From DATHTK01 sp035463295 (lineage in GTDB: Bacteria > Actinomycetota > Rubrobacteria > Rubrobacterales > Rubrobacteraceae): a DNA stretch of 64,000 nt. Below the pieces are notes generated by a model. It was not told where the DNA came from, did not search any database, and saw only the letters and a program-made list of their open reading frames with translations. The DNA lies in NCBI GenBank assembly GCA_035463295.1, contig DATHTK010000039.1:23118-87117 (forward strand), given 5' to 3'. Made by a program: the position numbers and the translations under genes. Shown one piece after another: positions 18,192-26,553 of the stretch. The number at the start of each line of letters is the position of its first letter. Within the stretch, counting starts at the first letter, position 1.

Positions 18192-19990
18192 AGGGAGGTC
18201 CGCCGCGCCCCGAGTACCCGCGCCCCCAGTTCCGGCGTTCGAGGTGGATCAACCTGAACGGCGAGTGGGTCTTCGCCTTCGACGACGCCGACGAGGGCCT
18301 ACGGGACGGTTGGCAGAACGTCCCGGCGGCGGACCTCCGAAACGGATCGCCGTTCGACCGGACCATCACCGTCCCTTTCTGCTACCAGTCGAAGCTCTCC
18401 GGCATCGGGGACTCCGCGTTCCACGACGTCGTCTGGTACGCCCGCGAGTTCGGGACGCCTCCGGTAGATACGCCCGAGAAACGCCTGCTGCTGCACTTCG
18501 GCGCGGTGGATTACCGCGCTACCGTGTGGGTGAACGGTACCCAGGTCGCCCAACACGAAGGAGGCCACACGCCGTTCACGGCCGACATCACCCGCGCGCT
18601 AGGGGAGCGCAACGTGGTCGTGGTGCGCGCCGAGGACCCCTCGCGCGAAACCACGATACTCCGGGGCAAGCAGTACTGGAAGGAGGAGTCGGAGGGGATC
18701 TTCTACACGCGGACTACCGGGATCTGGCAGACCGTCTGGCTCGAGCCGGTGAACGAGAAGCGCATCGATGCCCTTTGTATGACACCGGACCTCGACGGCG
18801 CCGCGGTGGATGTCCAGGTCGCCCTCGAGGGATTCGAGCCGGGCCTCTCTCTGCGCCTCGCGATCTCTCTCCGGGGTGAGGCGGTGCTCGACGACCGACT
18901 TGCGCTTTGGGCTCCGCTCGTCGAAAGGAGCCTGCCGCTCCTCGCGCGCGGGGTTGCGCCCGAGACGCCGCACCTTGGCGAGTGGCCGAAGCCCGCCCTG
19001 TGGAGCCCCGAGCACCCGGACCTCTACGACCTGAGTCTCGAGCTCTTCGACGCGCGGGGCCGCCTTATCGACTCCGTGGAGAGCTACTTCGGCATGCGAA
19101 AGGTGGAGTCGAGAGACGGGAAGGTCTACTTGAACGGGCGCCCCTACTACCAGCGGCTTGTCCTCGATCAGGGTTACTTCCCCGGCGGGCTCCTCACCGC
19201 CCCGGCCGACGGCGACCTTCGCAGGGACATCGAGCTCGCACTGGAGATGGGCTTCAACGGGGCGCGAAAGCACCAGAAGATCGAGGACCCCCGCTGGCTC
19301 TACTGGGCCGACAGGCTGGGTTTTCTGGTCTGGGGAGAGATGGCGAACGCCTACACCTACTCTCCCCACTACGTCCGCCGGATCACCGCCGAGTGGCAGG
19401 AGGCCGTCCGCCGCGACTACAACCACCCCAGCATCGTCGCCTGGGTCCCGATGAACGAGAGCTGGGGAGTGCCGGAGCTCGCCACGGACCCCGCCCAAGT
19501 GGAGCACCTCCTGGCCATGTACCACCTCACCCGCTCGCTCGACAGCACCCGCCTCGTAATCTCAAACGACGGTTGGGAGCACGCCAAGACGGACCTCTGT
19601 ACGATCCACGACTACGGCGGCGCGCGGGACCTCGCGCGCCGGTACGGATCGCCGGAGTCGAGCGTCGCGGCGCGCCCGGCGAACCGTCCCGTCTACGCGC
19701 CCGGCCATGGCTACCGGGGAGAGCCGATCCTGATCACGGAGTTCGGCGGCATAGCGTTCGCCGGCCAGTCCGGAGGCTGGGGATACAGCACCGTCACCGA
19801 TCCCGACGGGTTTCTCGAAAGCTACGAAGCCCTCATCGAGAGCCTGCTCGAGAGCGATAATATCCAGGGCTTCTGCTACACCCAGCTCACGGATGTCGAG
19901 CAGGAGGTAAACGGCCTGCTGACCTGCGACCGTACGCCCAAAGTGAGTCTCGACCGCATACGCCAAGCGACCACCCGGACGAGAGGATGA
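18185..19990 (+). CDS. Glycoside hydrolase family 2 protein (beta-galactosidase/glucuronidase-like)
   Basis: A 601-aa GH2 enzyme with the usual three parts: an N-terminal jelly-roll sugar-binding domain (SRWINLNGEWVFAFDDAD), an immunoglobulin-like domain ending in VESYFGMRKVE, and a TIM barrel. Acid/base Glu is in AWVPMNESWGVPE (about residue 424), nucleophile in ILITEFGGIAF (about residue 519). It is short for LacZ and closer to the compact beta-glucuronidase/galactosidase-like group; substrate undecided. It overlaps the reductase by 7 bases and faces the DeoR gene on the other strand with a 17-base gap. No signal peptide, hence intracellular. Confidence 0.9.
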   Translation: MVEGGPPRPEYPRPQFRRSRWINLNGEWVFAFDDADEGLRDGWQNVPAADLRNGSPFDRTITVPFCYQSKLSGIGDSAFHDVVWYAREFGTPPVDTPEKRLLLHFGAVDYRATVWVNGTQVAQHEGGHTPFTADITRALGERNVVVVRAEDPSRETTILRGKQYWKEESEGIFYTRTTGIWQTVWLEPVNEKRIDALCMTPDLDGAAVDVQVALEGFEPGLSLRLAISLRGEAVLDDRLALWAPLVERSLPLLARGVAPETPHLGEWPKPALWSPEHPDLYDLSLELFDARGRLIDSVESYFGMRKVESRDGKVYLNGRPYYQRLVLDQGYFPGGLLTAPADGDLRRDIELALEMGFNGARKHQKIEDPRWLYWADRLGFLVWGEMANAYTYSPHYVRRITAEWQEAVRRDYNHPSIVAWVPMNESWGVPELATDPAQVEHLLAMYHLTRSLDSTRLVISNDGWEHAKTDLCTIHDYGGARDLARRYGSPESSVAARPANRPVYAPGHGYRGEPILITEFGGIAFAGQSGGWGYSTVTDPDGFLESYEALIESLLESDNIQGFCYTQLTDVEQEVNGLLTCDRTPKVSLDRIRQATTRTRG

Positions 19991-20007
19991 GGCGCGGCCG
20001 GCCGCCC

Positions 20008-20802
20008 CTAGATCTCGGACGGATCGACGGAGATCACGCGCACGCCGCTCGACTCTATCTCCCGGAGCGTCTCATCGGGGGCCCTCCGGTCGGTGATGAG
20101 GACGTCGACCGCAGAGAGGGAGGCTATCTTCGCCAGGGCAATGATACCCAGCTTGGTGTGGTCCGCAACGACGACGACCTTCTGCGCCCCCGCCACGAGA
20201 CAGCGATCGGTCTCCGCCTCCGCGGTGTTGGGCGTGGTGAGGCCGGCCCCGGGGTGTACGCCGTGCACCCCCAGGAACAGAACGTCCGAGTTGAGCGTCC
20301 GCAGCGTCCGGTCCGCGAATGGTCCCACAAGAGCGTCCGAGGGCGTGCGGAACATCCCGCCGGAGAGCACGATCCGCTCCCACCCGTTCTCCTGCAAGGT
20401 GAGCGCTATGTTGGTCGAGTTGGTGATGAAGGTGAGCGAGCCCCGGTCCCGCTTGAGCGTCTCGGCTATCTGCCAGGTCGTCGTTCCAGCCGAGAAGGCC
20501 ACCGTGTCCCCGCTGTTTATAAAGCCCAGCGCCGCTCGCGCTATGGCCCGCTTCTCAGCCCGGTTGAGCCTCTGCTTCTGCGCGAAATGCGGCTCAACCG
20601 CCGTCCTGGGTACCGGTACCGCCCCCCCATGCACCTTGCGCAAGAGTGCCCGCGCCGACAACTCCTCAAGGTCCCGCCTCACCGTCATGTCCGATACCCC
20701 GAGAAGCTCCGAGAGCGCCGCTACCGAGACGCTCCCCGCCTTCTCCATCTCCTCCAGTATCGCCTGTTGCCGCTGCTCCCTCAGCACCCGCGACCTCCTC
20801 AC
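20008..20802 (-). CDS. DeoR-family transcriptional repressor
   Basis: A 264-aa sugar-responsive regulator. Winged helix-turn-helix at residues 8-62: QQAILEEMEKAGSVSVAALS and GVSDMTVRRDLEELSARALL are textbook DeoR. The C-terminal half is the DeoRC sugar-phosphate isomerase-like sensor (VAFSAGTTTWQIAETL, VVVADHTKLGIIALAKIASL, ITDRRAPDETLREIE). Effectors in the family are phosphorylated sugars. It is divergent from the ABC importer/galactose operon, with clear inverted repeats in the shared 201-base region, so it probably represses that operon until a sugar phosphate appears. Confidence 0.93.
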   Translation of the reverse strand: MRRSRVLREQRQQAILEEMEKAGSVSVAALSELLGVSDMTVRRDLEELSARALLRKVHGGAVPVPRTAVEPHFAQKQRLNRAEKRAIARAALGFINSGDTVAFSAGTTTWQIAETLKRDRGSLTFITNSTNIALTLQENGWERIVLSGGMFRTPSDALVGPFADRTLRTLNSDVLFLGVHGVHPGAGLTTPNTAEAETDRCLVAGAQKVVVVADHTKLGIIALAKIASLSAVDVLITDRRAPDETLREIESSGVRVISVDPSEI

Positions 20803-20870
20803 TCGACCGCTTTATACCGGACGCACCGGCGCATAGCAACAGAGATCGCGTCACTTTGAGTCGTCTTGTG

Positions 20871-20946
20871 TTCGAAAAACTACGAAATCAAAACAACACG
20901 AAATGCGTTCGTTTGGGTTGACTTTTGATAGGGGCATTGTTAACGT
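20871..20946 (+). promoter_or_regulatory. Promoter and DeoR-type operators for the ABC/galactose operon
   Basis: A promoter reads TTGACT (20918-20923), a 17-base spacer and TAACGT (20941-20946). Just upstream lie two inverted repeats built on TTCG/CGAA: TTCGAAAAACTACGAA (20871-20886) and the perfect ACGAAATGCGTTCGT (20898-20912). This AT-rich block stands out from the GC-rich surroundings. Binding by the adjacent DeoR protein is inferred from position and symmetry. Confidence 0.65.
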
Positions 20947-21003
20947 GAAAAGAGGATGTACGAGTGGGGGATGAGGCGCTTGGTGAGGCGGAAGGAGAGG
21001 GGC

Positions 21004-22353
21004 ATGGACAAGAGCTGGTCGGCGGTTCGCGGGAGGCTGACGCGGCAGGATTTCTTGCTCTTGAGCGCGGGTGCTGGGGCGAGCTTATTGCTCGCCGGGT
21101 GCGGCGGTGGGCCGGAGAACAACCCGGCGGTGCAGGGGAGTGGCGGTGGTGGCAAGAATTACGACGGGCCCAGGGTGGAGCTTGCGTTCTGGAACGGGTT
21201 CACGGGTGGGGATGGGCCGTACATGCGGCAGATCGTCGAGGAGTTCGTCTCAGAGCACGACAACATCCGGGTCAAGATGAACACGATCGAGTGGGACGAC
21301 TTCTACTCTAGGACCCCATCGGCGGTGCAGAGCGGTCAGGGGCCGGACGTGGCGGTCATGCACAGCGACCAGCTCGGCACCAACGCGGCGCGCAACGTCA
21401 TCATCCCGCTCGACGACGTGGCGAGGGAGCTGAACCTAAAGGAGAGCGACTTCGCCACGGTGGTGTGGCAGGCGGGCATCTACAACGACCAGCGGTTCGG
21501 CATCCCGTTGGACATGCACCCCATGATCTTCTACTACAACAAGGGCCTCATGGAAGAGGCTGGGCTGGATCCGGAGAGTCCGCCGCGCAACCGGGAAGAC
21601 TTCGTGGCGGCGCTCGAGGAGATGAAGGGTCGGGACATCCAGGGGTTCTGGGTCTCGCCGTTCCTGTTCACCGGGGGGCTCAGTTGGGAGTCACTGCTCT
21701 TCCAGTTTGGGGGGCAGCTCTACAACGAGGACGTCACCGAGGCGGTCTTCAACTCCGACGCGGGCGTCGAGGCGCTCACCTTCCTCGTTAACATGGTCAG
21801 GGACGGCTACAGCCCCCGGGACGTCGCCCAGGACGCCGAGTTCACCGCCTTCCAGAATGGTCAGAACGCCTTCCACTTCAACGGCATCTGGCAGATCAAC
21901 CCGCTGAGGGAGGTCGAGGACCTCGACGTTGGGATCACTTCGCTACCGCAGATCGGCAGTGAGGAGGGAGCCTGGGCGGGCTCGCACAACTTTGTCATCA
22001 TGCGCCAGCAACAGGCGGACGAGAACAAGCTGCAGGCCTCCAAGGTGTTTATCAACTGGATCAGCGAGCACTCGCTGGAGTGGGCCAGGGCGGGCCAGAT
22101 CCCGGCCCGTGCCAGTGTACGCGAGAGCGAGGGGTTCCAGGAGCTCCAGCCGCAGGCGACGATCGCCGAGCAGATCCCCAACTTCCACTTCGTCCCTCCG
22201 GAGCCGGGGATCGGCGACGTGCAGCCTACCACCTTCGAGCAGGCGGTCAACGAGGCGGTTCTCCTCCGGCGCGAGCCCAAGGAGGCCCTCGACGCCGCGG
22301 CCGAGCGCGCCAACCAGCTCCTTGAAGAGAACCGCCAGAAGTACCAGGCGTAG
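21004..22353 (+). CDS. ABC sugar transporter, solute-binding lipoprotein
   Basis: A 449-aa extracytoplasmic solute-binding protein (family 1, sugar type). A signal sequence (RLTRQDFLLLSAGAGASLLL) ends at the lipobox LLAGC, so the Cys at about residue 34 is lipidated. VELAFWNGFTGGDGPYMRQI, GQGPDVAVMHSDQLG and the SKVFINWISEHSLEWARAGQ region are typical of CUT1 importers. ATG 21004 is chosen because AAGGAG (20992-20997) lies 6 bases before it; upstream in-frame starts would place charged residues before the signal. Followed at 5 bases by the permease gene. Confidence 0.92.
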   Translation: MDKSWSAVRGRLTRQDFLLLSAGAGASLLLAGCGGGPENNPAVQGSGGGGKNYDGPRVELAFWNGFTGGDGPYMRQIVEEFVSEHDNIRVKMNTIEWDDFYSRTPSAVQSGQGPDVAVMHSDQLGTNAARNVIIPLDDVARELNLKESDFATVVWQAGIYNDQRFGIPLDMHPMIFYYNKGLMEEAGLDPESPPRNREDFVAALEEMKGRDIQGFWVSPFLFTGGLSWESLLFQFGGQLYNEDVTEAVFNSDAGVEALTFLVNMVRDGYSPRDVAQDAEFTAFQNGQNAFHFNGIWQINPLREVEDLDVGITSLPQIGSEEGAWAGSHNFVIMRQQQADENKLQASKVFINWISEHSLEWARAGQIPARASVRESEGFQELQPQATIAEQIPNFHFVPPEPGIGDVQPTTFEQAVNEAVLLRREPKEALDAAAERANQLLEENRQKYQA

Positions 22354-22358
22354 AGGCA

Positions 22359-23324
22359 ATGACCACCGGACAGATCGGACAGGCGGGGGGCGCGCCCCCG
22401 CCGCCGCTCGAAGAAGCCTCGCGTGGGCGGCGCAAGCCCACCGACGCCGCGCCCCTCACGCCGTATCTGTTTCTCGCGCCCTATCTGGTGCTCTTTCTCG
22501 TCTTCGTCGTGGCGCCGGCGATCTACGGGCTCTGGATCAGCCTCCACAACTGGGACTATCTCTTGCCTGGCAAGCCGTTCGTCGGGTTGCAGAACTACGT
22601 CGACCTCTTTACCCCCAACTCGACCACCAGCGGTCCCTTCTGGAACAGCATGGAGGCGACGGGCAAGTTCACCCTCTACTCCGTGCCGCTGCTGCTCGTG
22701 ATACCGCTCCTCATTGCTCTAGTCCTGAACCAGACGTTTCCCGGGCGAACGTTCTTCCGGGCGGTTTTCTTCGCGCCTTACGTCCTGGGAGTCGCCGTGG
22801 TGGGCATCCTCTGGCGCTTTATCCTCGATCCGAACGTGGGGCTCCTCAACTACTATCTGGAGTTCATCCCGGGGGTGCCGGAGAACATACCGTGGACAAC
22901 GGCCCTGCCCTGGGCCTGGGCGGCGCTCGTCATCCCGACCGTCTGGTGGACTCTGGGTTTCAACGCCGTCATCTACCTGGCGGGTCTGCAGGACATAAAC
23001 CCCGAGCTATACGAGGCGGCCAAGGTTGATGGGGCGAACGGCTGGCAGAGGTTCTTGAACGTCACCCTGCCGGGTCTCAGGCCGGTGCTCTTCTTCGTAC
23101 TGACGGTCACCATCCTCGCCTCGGCAAACATGTTCGGCCAGGCCTACCTCATCACCCAGGGCGCTCCGGGCAACGAGACCCGACCGGCGATCATGTATAT
23201 AGCCGAGCACGGCTTGAGGCAGTTCCAGATGGGCAGCGCCGCGGCGATGGGCTACGTGCTGGCCCTCGTCCTCGCGCTGGTCAGCGTCGCCAACTTCACT
23301 TTCTTCCGGTACAGGGGGGATTAG
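22359..23324 (+). CDS. ABC sugar transporter permease (MalF type)
   Basis: A 321-aa inner-membrane permease with six predicted helices, starting with LTPYLFLAPYLVLFLVFVVA. The EAA loop that contacts the ATPase is YEAAKVDGANGWQRFLNVTL at about residue 219. Length and the long N-terminal tail fit the MalF/UgpA-like subunit of CUT1 systems. Its stop and the second permease start are 2 bases apart. No ATP-binding subunit is encoded anywhere in the operon, so a shared ATPase of MsiK type elsewhere in the genome is inferred, as known in Streptomyces and other actinobacteria. Confidence 0.93.
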   Translation: MTTGQIGQAGGAPPPPLEEASRGRRKPTDAAPLTPYLFLAPYLVLFLVFVVAPAIYGLWISLHNWDYLLPGKPFVGLQNYVDLFTPNSTTSGPFWNSMEATGKFTLYSVPLLLVIPLLIALVLNQTFPGRTFFRAVFFAPYVLGVAVVGILWRFILDPNVGLLNYYLEFIPGVPENIPWTTALPWAWAALVIPTVWWTLGFNAVIYLAGLQDINPELYEAAKVDGANGWQRFLNVTLPGLRPVLFFVLTVTILASANMFGQAYLITQGAPGNETRPAIMYIAEHGLRQFQMGSAAAMGYVLALVLALVSVANFTFFRYRGD

Positions 23325-23326
23325 AG

Positions 23327-24202
23327 ATGACCCAAGCTACGGCCCGCGCACCCAAGGCGCAGCGGCGGGAACCGGCGGAGATTTTCAGGCTGGTTCTATC
23401 CTACGCCGTTCTGATCCTGGTTACGCTAGCGTTCCTGGCGCCGCTCCTGTGGATGCTCTCGACCTCGCTCAAGCCCAACTTCATAACCACCCGCTTCCCG
23501 CCGCAGTGGGTCCCCGCCCAGCTCTCGAACGAGGGATACGCCGCGCTGCTGGGCCCGAACTCCCAGGCACCCGTCTTCCGGTGGTTCTTGAACAGCATGA
23601 TCGCTGCGTCCGCCCAGACCCTGCTGATCCTCATCACCGCGTCGCTAGCGGCCTACGCCCTCGCCCGGATGAGCTTCCGCGGCAAGAACCTCCTGTTCGG
23701 TATCATCATCGCTACGCTCTTTATCCCGCCCGTCAGCCTGATCGTGCCGAACTACCTGATAGTAGATATGTTCGGCTGGCTGGATACCCTGTGGGCCGTG
23801 ATCGTGCCGGGGGCGGCGGGGGCCTTCGGGGTCTTTTTCCTGCGCCAGTTCTTTATCTCGCTGCCTCGAGAGCTCGAGGAGGCGGCCCTCATCGACGGGG
23901 CAAACTGGTTCCAGATCTTCACCAGCGTCGTCCTGCCGCTCTCGAAAGCGCCGCTCGCGACGCTCGCGATCCTCAGCTTTCTGACGAACTGGAACGACTT
24001 CCTCTGGCCGCTCTACGTGCTCTTCAACGCGCCGAACTTCACCCTCCAACCGGCGCTAGGCATCCTCCAGAGCTCCTACACGACGAACTACACGATTATC
24101 ATGGCCGGCGGCATGCTCGCCACCGTGCTGCCCCTGGTCCTCTACATCTTCGCCCAGCGCTACATTATCGAAGGTGTCTCCCGCAGCGGGCTGAAGGGAT
24201 GA
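23327..24202 (+). CDS. ABC sugar transporter permease (MalG type)
   Basis: A 291-aa permease, partner of the preceding one. Six helices; WMLSTSLKPNFITTRFPPQW is the conserved MalG-like segment after helix 1, and LEEAALIDGANWFQIFTSVV is the EAA loop at about residue 183. QRYIIEGVSRSGLKG at the C-terminus is highly typical (family consensus QRYIVEGLTAGAVKG). Its stop TGA overlaps the ATG of a 43-codon gene (ATGA at 24199-24202), so the operon continues by translational coupling into galT. Confidence 0.94.
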   Translation: MTQATARAPKAQRREPAEIFRLVLSYAVLILVTLAFLAPLLWMLSTSLKPNFITTRFPPQWVPAQLSNEGYAALLGPNSQAPVFRWFLNSMIAASAQTLLILITASLAAYALARMSFRGKNLLFGIIIATLFIPPVSLIVPNYLIVDMFGWLDTLWAVIVPGAAGAFGVFFLRQFFISLPRELEEAALIDGANWFQIFTSVVLPLSKAPLATLAILSFLTNWNDFLWPLYVLFNAPNFTLQPALGILQSSYTTNYTIIMAGGMLATVLPLVLYIFAQRYIIEGVSRSGLKG

Positions 24203-24330
24203 ACGAGCGAGAAGAGCATAGCTCCTGCGAGGGAAAAGCGGCCTTCGTGAAGGAGCGCGAGCAGATGGCAGACGGACGCTACATTATCTTCTATACCTTC
24301 GACGGTGAAGAGAAGGATCGGGAACCGTGA
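24199..24330 (+). CDS. Small protein of unknown function, 43 aa, in the galactose operon
   Basis: A short frame that overlaps the permease stop by four bases (ATGA) and is overlapped by the galT start (GTGA, 24327-24330). The product is hydrophilic (8 Glu, several Lys and Arg, one Cys) with one hydrophobic patch, GRYIIFYTFDGEE. An inner ATG at 24265 would give 22 aa. The paired coupling overlaps argue that it is translated, whatever its role; it could be a small regulator or only a coupling leader. I do not recognise a family. Confidence 0.5.
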   Translation: MNEREEHSSCEGKAAFVKEREQMADGRYIIFYTFDGEEKDREP

Positions 24331-25316
24331 ACCAGCTCCGATGGGACCCGACGCTGCGCGAGTGGGTCGCCTACGCTACCCACCGTCAGGACCGCACCTT
24401 CCTCCCGCCCGCGGAGTACTGTCCGCTGTGTCCTGCCAGGCCGGGGGGCTTTCCGACAGAGGTGCCGCGCGAGTCCTACGACATCGTGGTCTTCGAGAAC
24501 AAGTTCTCTTCTTTCATCCCGGACCCCCCGGAGCCGGATGAGAAGGGATTGGCTCTCGCTCCAAGCGCCGCAGGACGCGGGGTCTGCGAGGTGGTCCTCT
24601 ACTCCGAAGAGCACGGCGCTACCCTCGCCGGCATGAGCGAACGCCGCATCCGGAACCTCGTCGAGGTATGGGCCGACCGCTACGGGGAGCTAGGAGCCCT
24701 GGACTTCGTGGAGTACGTCTTTATCTTCGAGAACAAGGGCGAGGCCATCGGGGTCACCCTCCACCACCCGCACGGCCAGATCTACGCTTACCCCTTCGTC
24801 CCGCCGCGTCCGAAAAAGGAGATCGAGGCGGCGAAGGAGTATCAGAGCGCCCACGACGGCCGCTGCCTGCACTGCGACCTGCTCTCCGAAGAGCTCGAGG
24901 ACGCCCGGCGCTTGATCGTAGAGGGCGAGTACTTCGCGGCCTTCGTCCCGTTCTACGCCCACTTCCCCTACGAGGCACACCTCTACGCGAGGCGCTGCAC
25001 GCCCTCCATAGCGGACCTCTCCGCCGCCGAGCGCCGCGACCTCGCCCGCGTACTGAAGCGTCTTCTCGCCGGCTACGACAACCTCTTCGGCTTCTCGCTG
25101 CCGTACATGATGGTCATGCACCAGGGTCCGACGGACGGTGAGGATTACGGGGGCGTCGCCCACTTCCACGTCGAGTTCTATCCCCCGAACCGCACCGCCG
25201 ACAAGCTGAAGTACCTGGCCGGCAGCGAGACGGGCGCGGGTGCGTTCGTCATGGACGTGCTGCCCGAGGAGACGGCGGCCACGCTGCGGGAGGCCGTCGA
25301 GAGGGAGTGCCGGTGA
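24327..25316 (+). CDS. galT: Galactose-1-phosphate uridylyltransferase
   Basis: A 329-aa Leloir-pathway enzyme exchanging UMP between UDP-glucose and galactose-1-phosphate. The HIT-type active site GVTLHHPHGQIYAYPFVPP holds the nucleophilic His of HPH (about residue 152). Zn-binding cysteines are visible in EYCPLCPARPGG, and a second pair in GRCLHCDLLSEE. MMVMHQGPTDGEDYG and VAHFHVEFYPPNR are C-terminal signatures. GTG 24327 overlaps the upstream mini-gene stop. With galK downstream and a sugar importer upstream, the operon imports and phosphorylates galactose or its glycosides. Confidence 0.95.
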   Translation: MNQLRWDPTLREWVAYATHRQDRTFLPPAEYCPLCPARPGGFPTEVPRESYDIVVFENKFSSFIPDPPEPDEKGLALAPSAAGRGVCEVVLYSEEHGATLAGMSERRIRNLVEVWADRYGELGALDFVEYVFIFENKGEAIGVTLHHPHGQIYAYPFVPPRPKKEIEAAKEYQSAHDGRCLHCDLLSEELEDARRLIVEGEYFAAFVPFYAHFPYEAHLYARRCTPSIADLSAAERRDLARVLKRLLAGYDNLFGFSLPYMMVMHQGPTDGEDYGGVAHFHVEFYPPNRTADKLKYLAGSETGAGAFVMDVLPEETAATLREAVERECR

Positions 25317-25437
25317 AGCTCCCGGTGATGGGCGGGATCATAGCGAGCGCCCGGTACGCGTCGCGCTCGAAGCCATGATCTCCGGCGCCTGCATCTGGAT
25401 GCGAGCCCACCCGAACGGCTACGAGTAGGGGTATCCC

Positions 25438-26553
25438 TTGCGCGAGATCGAAGAGAGAGCGCTCCGGACGTACGAGCAAAGGTTCGACGGCGAGCCGGAA
25501 GTCCTCGCCAGCGCCCCGGGCCGGGTGAACCTGATCGGCGAACACACGGACTACAACGGTGGCTTCGTCTTGCCGTGCGCCGTGGGCCGCCGGGTCGCCG
25601 TCGCGGCGGGGCGGAACGGGAACGAGCTCTTCTCGGCCGACTTCGACGAGGCGCGCCTCCTCACCGATGAGAAGGACTCCTCCTGGGCGGATTACCCGCG
25701 CGGCGTCCACTGGGCCCTGCGCGGGGCGGGTTACGACGTGGACCCTTTCCGGGCGGCCTTCGCCGGGGACGTGCCGCTCGGGTCCGGGCTCTCGTCCTCG
25801 GCGGCGATAGAGGCGGCGACCGCCCTCGCGCTCGACGCCCTCTTCGGTCTCGAAATAGAGAGAAAAGACCTTGCCGTCCTCTGCCAGCGGGCTGAGAACG
25901 AGTTCGTCGGGGTGGGGAGCGGGATCATGGACCAGTACGCCTCGCTCTTGTGCGAGGAGGGCGCGGCTCTGTGCATAGACTGCCGCTCTCTCGAGGCCCG
26001 AGGCGTCCCGCTCGACCTGCATGCCGCGGGCCTAGCCCTTCTGGTCTGCGACACCCGCGTAGAGAGGGGCCTCGCCGAGACCGGCTACAACGACCGCCGC
26101 GCGCAGTGCGAGAGCGCGGCGCGTACGCTGGGCGTAGACCTGTTGCGCGACGCGAACGAAGAGGATCTCGAGCGTCTCTCCGGCGTGGAGCTCCGGCGTG
26201 CCCGGCACATCGTCTCGGAGAACGCCCGCGTGCTGGGGGCCGTCGAGGCGTTGCGTGACGGAGATTTCGGGGAGTTCGGGCGGCTGATGTACGCTTCTCA
26301 CGCCTCGATGCGCGACGACTTCGAGATCTCGACCCGCGAGCTCGACGCTTTCGTCGAGCTCGCCAGGGACTCCGGCTCCGTAGGCGCCCGGCTCACCGGA
26401 GCCGGGTTCGGCGGCTGCGCCATCGCCCTTGTCCCCTCCGATCAAGCCGGCGGGCTGGCGAGGACCGTTCGCGAGGACTTTGCCCGGCGCGGCTTCGAGG
26501 AGCCCGCTTTCTACGAGTTCTTGCCGGCTGCCGGGGCGGGGGTCGTCCGTTGA
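25438..26553 (+). CDS. galK: Galactokinase
   Basis: A 371-aa GHMP kinase phosphorylating galactose at C1. Motif 1 with the sugar-binding region PGRVNLIGEHTDYNGGFVLP, motif 2 DVPLGSGLSSSAAIEAATAL and motif 3 GARLTGAGFGGCAIALVP are all complete. VGSGIMDQYASLLCEEGAA carries the catalytic Asp. Length is typical. It starts at TTG 25438 after GTAGGGGTATCCC, a weak ribosome site, 121 bases after galT; that gap holds no clear gene. No galE is present in the window. Confidence 0.95.
   Translation: MREIEERALRTYEQRFDGEPEVLASAPGRVNLIGEHTDYNGGFVLPCAVGRRVAVAAGRNGNELFSADFDEARLLTDEKDSSWADYPRGVHWALRGAGYDVDPFRAAFAGDVPLGSGLSSSAAIEAATALALDALFGLEIERKDLAVLCQRAENEFVGVGSGIMDQYASLLCEEGAALCIDCRSLEARGVPLDLHAAGLALLVCDTRVERGLAETGYNDRRAQCESAARTLGVDLLRDANEEDLERLSGVELRRARHIVSENARVLGAVEALRDGDFGEFGRLMYASHASMRDDFEISTRELDAFVELARDSGSVGARLTGAGFGGCAIALVPSDQAGGLARTVREDFARRGFEEPAFYEFLPAAGAGVVR

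Noticed and set aside
25317..25437. Gap between galT and galK examined for a small gene
   Set aside because: Open frames here run in from galT in a shifted frame and show no ribosome site or motif.
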